From: Herbiconiux sp.
Lineage (GTDB): Bacteria; Actinomycetota; Actinomycetes; Actinomycetales; Microbacteriaceae
Direction: 5' to 3'
DNA length: 64,000 bases
NCBI RefSeq assembly: GCF_004297105.1
Contig: NZ_SCVE01000010.1
Coordinates: 48,562 to 112,561 of the forward strand
A program made the position numbers and the translations under genes. Under the pieces are notes generated by a model. It did no database searches, was not told where the DNA came from, and saw nothing but the letters and a program-made list of their open reading frames with translations. The stretch's first letter is position 1. Each line of letters opens with the position of its first letter. Below are positions 7,952 through 15,908 of the stretch, one piece after another.

Positions 7952-8009
7952 CCCCACCTGTCCCACCGCACCACAATCACACGCACCGCACCCACTACAA
8001 GGAGATGAC

Positions 8010-9182
8010 ATGCGCAGCACCCGAACACGGCTCGTCCTCGCAGCCGGACTGGTCGCCACCACCGCACTCGCCCTGACTGCCTGCAGCAGTTCAGGCGGCA
8101 CCGACACCTCGACCTCCTCGGCCGACACCGCCATCGGCGCCACCGACCTCTCCGGCGTGTGCCCGGCGAACGTGGTGCTGCAGACCGACTGGAACCCGGA
8201 GGCCGAGCACGGCCACCTCTACGAGCTGCTCGGGCCGAACCCGACGATCGACGCCGCCAACAAGAAGGTCTCCGGCCCGCTCTACTCGAACGGCGAGTAC
8301 ACGGGGGTCAACGTCGAGATCCGCTCGGGCGGACCCGCGATCGGATTCCAGAACGTCACCTCGACGATGTACCAGGACCCCGACATCCTGCTCGGCTACG
8401 TCTCCACCGACGAGCAGATCCAGAACTCGGCCGACTTCCCCACCACGGCCGTCTTCGCTCCGCTGGAGAAGAGCCCGCTGATGATCATGTGGGACCCGGC
8501 GACCTACCCCGACGCCAAGACGATCAAGGACGTCACGAGCCAGGGCGCCGTGGTGCGCTACTTCGCGAACTCCGCCTACATGGAGTACCTGACGTCGGCC
8601 GGCATCGTGCCCGCGGCCCAGGCGGACGGCTCCTACGACGGCACCCCGGCCAACTTCGTGGCCGACCAGGGCAAGGCCGCGCAGCAGGGCTTCGCCACCG
8701 CTGAGCCGTACATCTACGAGAACGAGGTCGCCGACTGGATGAAGCCGGTGAACTTCCAGCTGATCAACGACACGGGCTACGACTACTACCAGTCGGTGAT
8801 GGCCATCCGCACGGGCGACCTCGAGAAGAACTCGGACTGCCTCAAGGCGCTGGTTCCCGTTCTGCAGCAGGCCGAGGTGGACTACTTCGCCGACCCGACC
8901 GCGGTCAACTCGCTGATCCTCGACCTGGTCTCCCAGTTCGACACCGGCTGGGTCTACTCGCAGGGCGTCGCCGACTACTCGTTCAAGACCATGACCGACC
9001 TCGGCATCGTCTCGAACGGCGACAACGACACGATCGGCGACTTCGACGATGCGCGACTGTCGGACTTCTTCGACCAGACCCTGCCGATCTTCCAGAACCT
9101 CGGCACCCCGCCGGCCGACGGCCTGAAGGCCACCGACCTGTACACGAACGACTACATCGACACCTCCATCGGTCTCAAGTAG
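8010..9182 (+). CDS. ABC transporter substrate-binding lipoprotein (ThiY/NMT1-like)
   Basis: A 390-aa exported protein: basic N-terminus, hydrophobic core and lipobox TACSSSG with the acylated Cys near residue 28, then a Ser/Thr/Asp linker. The mature domain opens with VVLQTDWNPEAEHGHLYE, the pattern of pyrimidine/ThiY-type binding proteins, and has a two-lobed periplasmic-binding fold by length. Ribosome site AAGGAGATGAC precedes the ATG. It determines what the importer at 6254-7910 takes up. The ThiY-like signature and the deaminase at 4944 favour a pyrimidine-like or other N-heterocyclic ligand. Confidence 0.88.
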   Translation: MRSTRTRLVLAAGLVATTALALTACSSSGGTDTSTSSADTAIGATDLSGVCPANVVLQTDWNPEAEHGHLYELLGPNPTIDAANKKVSGPLYSNGEYTGVNVEIRSGGPAIGFQNVTSTMYQDPDILLGYVSTDEQIQNSADFPTTAVFAPLEKSPLMIMWDPATYPDAKTIKDVTSQGAVVRYFANSAYMEYLTSAGIVPAAQADGSYDGTPANFVADQGKAAQQGFATAEPYIYENEVADWMKPVNFQLINDTGYDYYQSVMAIRTGDLEKNSDCLKALVPVLQQAEVDYFADPTAVNSLILDLVSQFDTGWVYSQGVADYSFKTMTDLGIVSNGDNDTIGDFDDARLSDFFDQTLPIFQNLGTPPADGLKATDLYTNDYIDTSIGLK

Positions 9183-9245
9183 TCCTCTCCGGTGGCCGGT
9201 CCTCGGGCCGGCCACCGGGCCACCCTCCAGAAAGGCACCCTCGCC

Positions 9246-10019
9246 ATGGCGCTCCCCTCCACGGTCACCGCCCGACCAGCTCTCCCCCGGCTCGAGGGAA
9301 AGCGCGTCGTGGTCACGGGTGGGGCGCGTGGCATCGGGGCGGCCATCGCCCGGCGCTGCGCGGCCGAGGGTGCTGAGGTCAGCGTCCTCGACCGCCTCGC
9401 CGAGCAGGGCAGCGCCTTCGCCCAGGAGATCGGCTGCCACTTCTTCCCCGTCGACCTCACCGACGGCGCGAGCACCACGGATGCCCTCGGTGCAGCCATC
9501 GAGAAGCTCGACGGCATCGACGTGCTCATCAACAACGCCGGCATCCTCCGTTTCTCCCCGCTTCTCGACATCTCGGTCGAGGAATGGGACGCCATGTTCG
9601 CCATCAACACCACGGCGATGCTCGTCACCACGCAGATCGCCGCGCGCGCCATGATCGCCGCCGGATCCGGCGGAACGATCATCAACCTGGCCAGCATGGC
9701 CGGCAAGACCGGTGGCGCCGGACAGGGTCACTACGCCGCCTCCAAGGCCGCCGTGATCGCTCTCACCCGGGTGACCGCGCTGGAACTCGGCGCATCCGGG
9801 ATCACCGCCAACTGCATCTGCCCCGGCTACGTGCTCACCGAGATGGGCGCCGCCACGCGCACCAAAGCCGACGTGGCCGAGTGGTCGACCTACTCGCCGC
9901 TCGGCCGTCTGGCCGACCCCGACGACGTGGCCGGGGTCGCCGTCTTCCTCGCCTCCGCCGATGCCGGCTACATGACCGGCCAGGCGGTGAACGTCACCGG
10001 CGGGATGCTCATGCACTGA
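9246..10019 (+). CDS. Short-chain dehydrogenase/reductase (SDR)
   Basis: A 257-aa classical SDR. Cofactor motif TGGARGIG (residues 21-28), NNAG (near 97), catalytic Ser in NLASMAGKTG, and YAASK with the Tyr/Lys pair near residue 163. The C-terminal PGYVLTEM and GQAVNVTGGM segments are standard. An upstream in-frame GTG exists at 9192, but the ATG at 9246 has AGAAAGG at proper spacing and the usual family length. It probably oxidises or reduces an alcohol/ketone intermediate of the operon's pathway. Confidence 0.9.
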   Translation: MALPSTVTARPALPRLEGKRVVVTGGARGIGAAIARRCAAEGAEVSVLDRLAEQGSAFAQEIGCHFFPVDLTDGASTTDALGAAIEKLDGIDVLINNAGILRFSPLLDISVEEWDAMFAINTTAMLVTTQIAARAMIAAGSGGTIINLASMAGKTGGAGQGHYAASKAAVIALTRVTALELGASGITANCICPGYVLTEMGAATRTKADVAEWSTYSPLGRLADPDDVAGVAVFLASADAGYMTGQAVNVTGGMLMH

Positions 10020-10094
10020 GCATCCGCTCCGCACGCCTCCCACCCGACCGCCCGCCCGACCGCCCGCCCGCAACCGCGCACCAAAGGATCCACC

Positions 10095-11441
10095 ATGACT
10101 GCCACCGCCGAACAGATCGCCGCCCTCGCCGAAGAACTCGTGGGCATCCTGGGAGACCGGGGGGTGACCACCGAACTGCGCGGGCGCGAGAAGGCCTCCG
10201 TCGACGGCGCGAAGATGTCGCCCATCCTGGCCGAGCAGCTGCCGCTCGGCCTCGCCGACATCGTGGCGTTCCCCGCGAACGCGCAGCAGATCGCCGAGAC
10301 GGTCGCAGCGGCCGTTCGGCACGGCGTGTCGGTGACCCCGCGCGGCAAGGGAACGGGCAACTACGGCCAGGCCATCCCGATGCAGGGCGGGCTCGTGCTC
10401 GACATGTCGAAGGCCCGCGCCATCGTCGAGGTCGGCGACGGCTACCTCACCGCCGAAGCCGGCACACCGATGGTGAACATCGAGCAGGCCGCCCGCGAGT
10501 CGGGCCAGCAGATCCTCATGTACCCCTCCACGGCGCAGTCGTCGATCGGCGGCTTCCTCTCCGGCGGGTCGGGCGGCACCGGGTCGATCAAGCACGGCTC
10601 CAACATGAGCGGCGACTACGTGCTCGCCCTCGACGTGGTCTACGCCTCCCCCGAGGCGTCGCTGGTGCACGTCGAAGGCGAGGCGGCCCAGCCCTACGTG
10701 CACACCTACGGCACCGCCGGCATCATCGCCCGGGCCACCATCGCCCTCGAGCCGATCCAGGAGTGGGTGGGTTTCTACGCGAGCTTCCCCACCTTCGAGA
10801 ACGCCACCTCGATCATCCAGCAGATCGGATGGCTCGATCCCACGCCTCGGCTCGTCTCCGCCGACCTCCCCACCATCGCGAACGCGCTGCCCGCCGACAC
10901 GGCCATCCCGAAAGACCGCGCCTCACTGCGGGCCATCCTCGACGCCTCGACGATCGAGGCGGCGACCGCGCTCGTCGAAGCCGCCGGGGGCCGGGTCGAG
11001 GAGGTGCGTGAGGGCCCGCAGGCCACCGTGAAGATCTCGATGCTCAGCTACAACCACCCCATCGAGTGGCTGCAGAAGTCGACCGACGAGACCTACTTCC
11101 ATGTCGAGGTCTCGGGATCCGCCCTCGTCGACAAGCTCGACGACCTGCACCAGGTGTACCCGGGCGCGATGCTGCACATCGAGGCGCAGCGCGACCATCC
11201 CATCGGCATGCTCGCCGCGCCCTACATCAGCCCCGAGGCCGTGTACGCGGGGTACGACCGGCTGACCGCGCTCGGTGTGGGCTTCCACAGCCCGCACCAG
11301 TGGTTCGTCGATCACGAGGTGGAGCGCACCAAGGCCCTGGCGGCCTCGACCGACCCGGACGGCCTGCTCAACCCGGGCAAGATCCCCACCGGTTCGACCG
11401 TTCCCACGGGTACGAAGTGGGCGGGGGCGAAGTCGGCATGA
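10095..11441 (+). CDS. FAD-linked oxidase (FAD_binding_4 / GlcD-like)
   Basis: A 448-aa flavoenzyme of the PCMH/vanillyl-alcohol oxidase superfamily. The FAD-binding half has PRGKGTGNYGQ (near residue 82), TAEAGTPMVNIE, and STAQSSIGGFLSGGSGGTGSIK (about 145-170). The C-terminus has the family ending DPDGLLNPGKIP. It resembles glycolate- or hydroxyacid-oxidising subunits. Ribosome site AAAGGA before ATG. Its last codons overlap the creatininase-like gene by 4 nt, so the two are translationally coupled. The substrate is probably an alcohol or hydroxy acid produced by the neighbouring enzymes. Confidence 0.88.
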   Translation: MTATAEQIAALAEELVGILGDRGVTTELRGREKASVDGAKMSPILAEQLPLGLADIVAFPANAQQIAETVAAAVRHGVSVTPRGKGTGNYGQAIPMQGGLVLDMSKARAIVEVGDGYLTAEAGTPMVNIEQAARESGQQILMYPSTAQSSIGGFLSGGSGGTGSIKHGSNMSGDYVLALDVVYASPEASLVHVEGEAAQPYVHTYGTAGIIARATIALEPIQEWVGFYASFPTFENATSIIQQIGWLDPTPRLVSADLPTIANALPADTAIPKDRASLRAILDASTIEAATALVEAAGGRVEEVREGPQATVKISMLSYNHPIEWLQKSTDETYFHVEVSGSALVDKLDDLHQVYPGAMLHIEAQRDHPIGMLAAPYISPEAVYAGYDRLTALGVGFHSPHQWFVDHEVERTKALAASTDPDGLLNPGKIPTGSTVPTGTKWAGAKSA

Positions 11442-12232
11442 CGCTCTCCCAGCCCGCCTCCCGCAAGCTCGTCGAGCTCTCCGGAACGGCCGCCGAGGCG
11501 GCCCTCTCGGCCGATTCCGTCATCGTGCTGCCGACCGGCGCCATCGAGTTCCATGGCCCCCATCTGCCGCTGATCACCGACTACCTCATCGCCGACAGTG
11601 TGGCGAACGCGGCCGTCGAGGCCGCCGCAGCCGAGGGTCAGGACGTCTGGATCCTCCCCACCATCGCCTACACCAAGTCGGACGAGCACCACTGGGCGCC
11701 CGGCACGATGTGGATCTCGTGGGACACCCTCATGCAGACCGTGGTCGAGCTCGGCAACTCGATCGCCGCCACCCCGGCCCGCAAGCTCGTGTTCTTCAAC
11801 GGGCACGGGGGCAACCTCGCCCTGTTGCAGGTGGCGTGCCGCGAATTGCGGCGGCGCTTCGGCCTCGAGACGTTCCTCATGGGCGCCACGGTTCCCCCGG
11901 GCGATCACGACGGCCCCGAGGAGCTGGGTCTCGGCATCCACGCCGGGCACTCGGAGACCTCGCTCGTGCTGCACCTGCGGCCCGAGCTCGTCGATCTGTC
12001 GGTGGCCGAGCGGAGTGTTCCCGCGCACCTCGCTGACTACGAGCACATCGGGTTCCGCAAGCGTGTGACGTTCGGGTGGCTCTCGAACGACTTCTCGACC
12101 AATGGCACCCTCGGCGATCCCACGGGTGCCTCAGCGGCCTACGGTGCCGAGCTATTCGATGCCTCGGTGGCGGATGCCGTGGCGGCCTTCGGCGAGATCG
12201 CGCGGTTCGATGCATCCGGGGCTTCGGCGTGA
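11438..12232 (+). CDS. Creatininase-family metallohydrolase
   Basis: A 264-aa hydrolase. Motifs: PTGAIEFHGPHLPLITD (near residue 33, metal-binding Glu, His and Asp), KSDEHH, FFNGHGGN (near 119), and GIHAGHSETS (near 168, metal-binding and catalytic Glu). Creatininase opens cyclic amides; other members act on formamidopyrimidines or on peptide and inosose substrates. The ATG overlaps the stop of the FAD oxidase (ATGA). With a deaminase-like amidohydrolase in the same operon, ring opening of a lactam or imide is a fair inference. Confidence 0.88.
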   Translation: MTLSQPASRKLVELSGTAAEAALSADSVIVLPTGAIEFHGPHLPLITDYLIADSVANAAVEAAAAEGQDVWILPTIAYTKSDEHHWAPGTMWISWDTLMQTVVELGNSIAATPARKLVFFNGHGGNLALLQVACRELRRRFGLETFLMGATVPPGDHDGPEELGLGIHAGHSETSLVLHLRPELVDLSVAERSVPAHLADYEHIGFRKRVTFGWLSNDFSTNGTLGDPTGASAAYGAELFDASVADAVAAFGEIARFDASGASA

Positions 12233-12795
12233 CTGCCGCCGACCTCCTGGCATCGTGGCTGCCCGCCAATGAGGATCCTGCCCGGCCGTTGATGACGCTG
12301 TCGACCGTGTCGGCCAGCGGGTATCCGGATGCGCGCACCGTGCTGCTGAGCGAGTACGACGCCTCGGGGTTCTACTTCCACACCGACTCGCGGTCGCGGA
12401 AAGTGGCGGATGTGACGCGGGATCCGCGGGTGGCGCTGACGCTGGTGTGGCCGGGGCGGCAGCTCGTGGTGCAGGGGGACGTGTCGCGGGCTTCTGCTGA
12501 TGAGCTGTCGTGGGCTTACGGACATCGGTCGCGCTACCTCCAGTTACTCGCCTGGCTCAATACGAACGAGTATGCGGCGCTGCCCCTCTCAGAGCGGCGC
12601 GCGGTGTGGGCGTCGTTCGGTGACGAGCATCCCGGAGGCACGTTGACACCTCCCGGCACGTGGGACGGCTTCCTCGTGCGCCCCGTGCGCCTCACGTTCT
12701 GGGAGGGCGACCCGGATGCGGCGAGCCGCCGCACCGAGTACCGCCGGGCCTCTCCCACCGACGAGTGGCTCACGCCCGTCACCCTCGCGGGCTGA
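12229..12795 (+). CDS. Pyridoxamine 5'-phosphate oxidase-like flavoprotein
   Basis: A 188-aa PNPOx-fold protein, starting with GTG overlapping the previous stop (GTGA). FMN-contacting segments resemble PdxH: PDARTVLLSEYDASGFYFHT (about 27-46), SRKVADV, and WPGRQLVVQGDV. The C-terminus ends WLTPVTLAG rather than the W..RLAP of true PdxH enzymes, so the PLP-forming reaction is doubtful. Last gene of the coupled oxidase-creatininase-PNPOx set, it may be a flavin-dependent redox enzyme in the same pathway. Confidence 0.8.
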   Translation: MTAADLLASWLPANEDPARPLMTLSTVSASGYPDARTVLLSEYDASGFYFHTDSRSRKVADVTRDPRVALTLVWPGRQLVVQGDVSRASADELSWAYGHRSRYLQLLAWLNTNEYAALPLSERRAVWASFGDEHPGGTLTPPGTWDGFLVRPVRLTFWEGDPDAASRRTEYRRASPTDEWLTPVTLAG

Positions 12796-12815
12796 CATCA
12801 TCCCCCACGTGCGCT

Positions 12816-12868
12816 GGGTCGCACGATTTGTCGCCTTATTGTCGATCTGGCGACAAATCGTGCGACCC
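12816..12868. terminator. 20-bp perfect inverted repeat at a convergent junction
   Basis: GGGTCGCACGATTTGTCGCC (12816-12835) is perfectly repeated inverted at 12849-12868 around a 13-nt loop. It lies between convergent genes ending at 12795 and 12885. A bidirectional terminator is the simplest reading; there is no T-run. Confidence 0.6.
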
Positions 12869-12884
12869 GACGCGGGGCGCGCCG

Positions 12885-14576
12885 TTAGTGTTTGGCGGCG
12901 GCGGCTGCGATCGCTTCGGTGAGCACGGTCAAGAGGCGCGGGGAGTCCATCGGCGGCAGCACCACCTCGATGAACACCGCCTTGTCGTCGGCGGAGTGCG
13001 CCAGCTCCAGCGCTGCAGCCAGTTCGTCCTCCGTGCGGGCCGTCGCGGTGAGCGCGAGATCGCCGGCGCCGAAGGCGGCCGGGATGAGGGTCCAGTCCCA
13101 CGGGGTGATGTCCTGATACACCGCCGCCGGGCTCTGGATCTTGCGCTCCACCGTGTAGCCGTCGTTGTTCAGCAGGAACACCACAGGGGTGTAGCCGCGA
13201 TGCAGGATGGTGGCGAGCTCCTGCACGGTCAGCTGCGCGGCACCGTCGCCCACGAAGAGCACCGCGCGGTGATCGGGCATCGCCACACAGGCACCGAGCG
13301 TCGCCGGGATCGTATAGCCGATGGCCGACCAGACCGGCTGGCCGAGCAGCGCCGAATCGTCGGGCAGCACGAGGTCGAGCGCCCCGTAGAAGGAGGTGCC
13401 CGCATCCGCGATCACCGTGGTTCCGGGGCGCAGCCAGTCTTGAACGGCCGCCCAGAAATGCTCCTGCGAGAGCGCGGCACCGGGCTCGGGCGAGTGCGCC
13501 GAAGCGGCTTCCGGATGCCCCACCGGTGTCACCGAGGAGCGAGACGACGCGCCCAGCGCGGCATGCAGTGCCGCCAGCGAGTCGTCGAGCCGAACGCCGT
13601 AGAACGTGGTGTCGGCGATGCGCGCCTGGGTGAGGCCGAGCTCCACCGCCGCGTCCTCGTCGAACTTCTGCGTGAAGAACCCGGTGAGGAAGTCGCTCAT
13701 CACCGTGCCCGCCAAGACGAGGAGCGGAGCCTCGTCGACGGCGTCGCGCGCATCCGGAACCCGCGTGAACGCGCCCATGTAGGTGCCGAGCGAGGCCGGG
13801 TGCGACTCGTCGAGGATGGCCTTCGACATGTTCTGCGACGCCACATAGACGCCGTCGTGATCGGCGATCTGCCGGATGAGCGGCTCGAGACTGCGGCGAT
13901 GCACCTGAGGCCCCACGAGCACCGTGACGCGGGGCTGCTCCGCCACGAGCTCGGCGAGCGCCTCGCTGAAGCGCGCCAGCTCGCCGGCATCGGAGGAGGC
14001 GGCGACGAGGGGGTAACGCAGGTTCGCGGCGTGCACGGGGGCGATGGCGACATCCGCGGGGATGCCGAGGTAGACGGGCTTCGACTCGCGGAGCGCCGTC
14101 ATCAACGCCGCGTCGATGTCGCGGGTGGCGGATGCCGCGCGCACGATCGTGGCCGAGGCCGTGACCTCGCGGTAGGCCCGGTAGAAGTGCTCGTAGTCGC
14201 CGTCGATGAGGGTGTGGTGGAGGTGGAGTCCCGCGGCGCGCGCGGTGGTGGACGGCATTCCGGTGATCTGCACCACGGGCACGTCTTCGGAGAAGCTGCC
14301 GGCGACGCCGTTGATGGCCGAGAGCTCCCCCACCCCGAAGGTGGTGACGAGGGCGCCGATGCCGCGTTTGAGACGCGCGTAGCCGTCGGCCGCGTAGGCG
14401 GCGTTCAGCTCGTTGGTGGAGCCCACCCAGTGGAAGCCCTCGACTGTCACCATCTGATCGAGAAGGCTCAAGTTGAAGTCGCCGGGAAGGCCGAAGACGT
14501 GGTCGGAGCCGAGCTGCACGAGGCGGGTGGCGAGGTACTGCCCGACGGTGACGGTTGATTGTGTCTGGTCACTCAT
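12885..14576 (-). CDS. Thiamine-diphosphate 2-oxo acid decarboxylase (pyruvate/indolepyruvate decarboxylase type)
   Basis: A 563-aa enzyme of the PDC/IPDC family. The N-terminal Pyr domain has FGLPGDFNL, NELNAAYAADGYAR with the catalytic Glu, and the TTFGVGELSA segment. The C-terminal PP domain has the ThDP/Mg motif GDGAAQLTVQE... with LLNNDGYTVER (about residues 430-470). The C-terminus IEVVLPPMDSP is typical. Substrate choice between pyruvate, indolepyruvate and phenylpyruvate cannot be read safely. It lies 12 nt downstream of kynureninase in the same direction, which favours an aromatic (tryptophan-derived) 2-oxo acid by context. Confidence 0.9.
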   Translation of the reverse strand: MSDQTQSTVTVGQYLATRLVQLGSDHVFGLPGDFNLSLLDQMVTVEGFHWVGSTNELNAAYAADGYARLKRGIGALVTTFGVGELSAINGVAGSFSEDVPVVQITGMPSTTARAAGLHLHHTLIDGDYEHFYRAYREVTASATIVRAASATRDIDAALMTALRESKPVYLGIPADVAIAPVHAANLRYPLVAASSDAGELARFSEALAELVAEQPRVTVLVGPQVHRRSLEPLIRQIADHDGVYVASQNMSKAILDESHPASLGTYMGAFTRVPDARDAVDEAPLLVLAGTVMSDFLTGFFTQKFDEDAAVELGLTQARIADTTFYGVRLDDSLAALHAALGASSRSSVTPVGHPEAASAHSPEPGAALSQEHFWAAVQDWLRPGTTVIADAGTSFYGALDLVLPDDSALLGQPVWSAIGYTIPATLGACVAMPDHRAVLFVGDGAAQLTVQELATILHRGYTPVVFLLNNDGYTVERKIQSPAAVYQDITPWDWTLIPAAFGAGDLALTATARTEDELAAALELAHSADDKAVFIEVVLPPMDSPRLLTVLTEAIAAAAAKH

Positions 14577-14588
14577 GCGACCAGCTTC

Positions 14589-15812
14589 TCATTCCCCGAT
14601 TGCGCGCAGGTGACCCGCCACGGCGTCGATCACGAGTTGCACCTCGGCGAAGCTCGTGGAGAGTGGGGAGAGGCCGAGCCGGAGGCCCGTCGGCGGCCGG
14701 AAATCGGGGATCAGCCCGCGCTCCCAGAGGTCGCCGGTCAGGCCCACGAAGGCCGGGTGGTCGATCGTGATGTGGCTGCCGCGCTCCGCCGCGTCGCGAG
14801 GAGTCGACAGCTCGACGCCGTAGGGGGCGAGCTGCTCGTCGACCAGCTCGATGGCGAACTCCGTGAGGGCGAGCGATTTCGTGCGGATCGCCTCGATGCC
14901 CGCTTCCTCGATGAGCGCCAGCATCTCCTGCATCGCGATCATGCCCACGATCGACGGAGTACCGCTGAGGAACGAACGGATGCCCGTGGCCGGCCGGTAG
15001 TCGCCGGCCATCGCGAAGGGGTCGCCGTCGCCCATCCACCCCTGGATCGGCTGGCGCGCCGGGCCGAGTTGGCGTTCGGCGACGTACAGGAAGGAGGGTG
15101 AACCCGGGCCGCCGTTGAGGTACTTGTACGTGCATCCGGTGGCGAAGTCGACCTGCCAGGCGTCGAGTTCGATGGGAACGGCGCCGACCGAGTGGCAGAG
15201 GTCCCACAGCACGAGCGCGCCGTGCTCGTGCACGAGCGACGTGATGCCGGGCACGTCGGCGAGATGCCCCGAGCGGTAGGCCACCTGGCTCAGCACCACG
15301 ACGGCGGTGCGGGCGCCGACGACCTCGCGCACCTGCTCGAGCGTGACTCCCGAGCCCTGTTCGCTGTCGATCCAGCGGATGCTCGCACCGGTCTCGGCCG
15401 CGATGCCCTGCACCACGAAGCGATCGGTGGGGAAGTTGCCGCGGTCGATCACGATCTCGTCGCGCCCGGGCCGCAGCGCGAGTGCCGCCCGTACCAGCTT
15501 GTAGAGCGACACCGTGGTGGAGTCGGCCACCGCGGTCTGCCCGGGTGCCGCGCCGAGTGTCGCCCGAGCGATACGGTCGCCGAGCGTGAGCGGCAGGTCG
15601 AACCACGACTCGTCCCAGCCGCGGATCAGGCGGCCTCCCCACTGCTCCTCAGCGAACTGCGCCAGTCGCGCGGGAACGGACGCCACCGGCCGCCCGAGCG
15701 AGTTGCCATCGAGATACGCGGGCAGAGCCGGATCGTCGGCGCCGACGAAGCGGGAGCGGAAGGCCGCGAGCGGGTCACGGGCGTCGAGGGCGGCGGCGGA
15801 TTCGCGGGGCAT
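14589..15812 (-). CDS. kynU: Kynureninase
   Basis: A 407-aa PLP enzyme that cleaves kynurenine to anthranilate and alanine. Family signatures: YLDGNSLGRP near residue 33, WGGRLIRGWDESWFDLP near 57, the substrate pocket VADSTTVSLYKL near 95, and the PLP lysine in TGCTYKYLNGGPG near 230. The end (LGLSPLSTSFAEVQ) matches the family. No strong ribosome site is visible before the ATG at 15812. It probably shares a transcript with the decarboxylase downstream and perhaps the MTHFR-like gene upstream. No tryptophan dioxygenase or kynurenine formamidase is present in the window. Confidence 0.92.
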   Translation of the reverse strand: MPRESAAALDARDPLAAFRSRFVGADDPALPAYLDGNSLGRPVASVPARLAQFAEEQWGGRLIRGWDESWFDLPLTLGDRIARATLGAAPGQTAVADSTTVSLYKLVRAALALRPGRDEIVIDRGNFPTDRFVVQGIAAETGASIRWIDSEQGSGVTLEQVREVVGARTAVVVLSQVAYRSGHLADVPGITSLVHEHGALVLWDLCHSVGAVPIELDAWQVDFATGCTYKYLNGGPGSPSFLYVAERQLGPARQPIQGWMGDGDPFAMAGDYRPATGIRSFLSGTPSIVGMIAMQEMLALIEEAGIEAIRTKSLALTEFAIELVDEQLAPYGVELSTPRDAAERGSHITIDHPAFVGLTGDLWERGLIPDFRPPTGLRLGLSPLSTSFAEVQLVIDAVAGHLRAIGE

Positions 15813-15908
15813 GGATCGAGACTAGCCGCGGAGGAGGCCGTCGACCGCCGATAGGCGCCAGGTCGGCGGCGTGGCACGCGGCAGGCCGGCGGCGTGCTCA
15901 GTGACAGG

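Noticed and set aside
8091..10703. 870-codon open frame antisense to the binding protein, SDR and oxidase genes
   Set aside because: High GC creates long open frames opposite real genes; the product is His/Arg/Gly-rich without domains, while the opposite strand encodes three clear families.
12660..14558. 632-codon open frame opposite the thiamine-diphosphate decarboxylase
   Set aside because: Composition is that of a complementary shadow; the decarboxylase has intact family motifs over the whole stretch.
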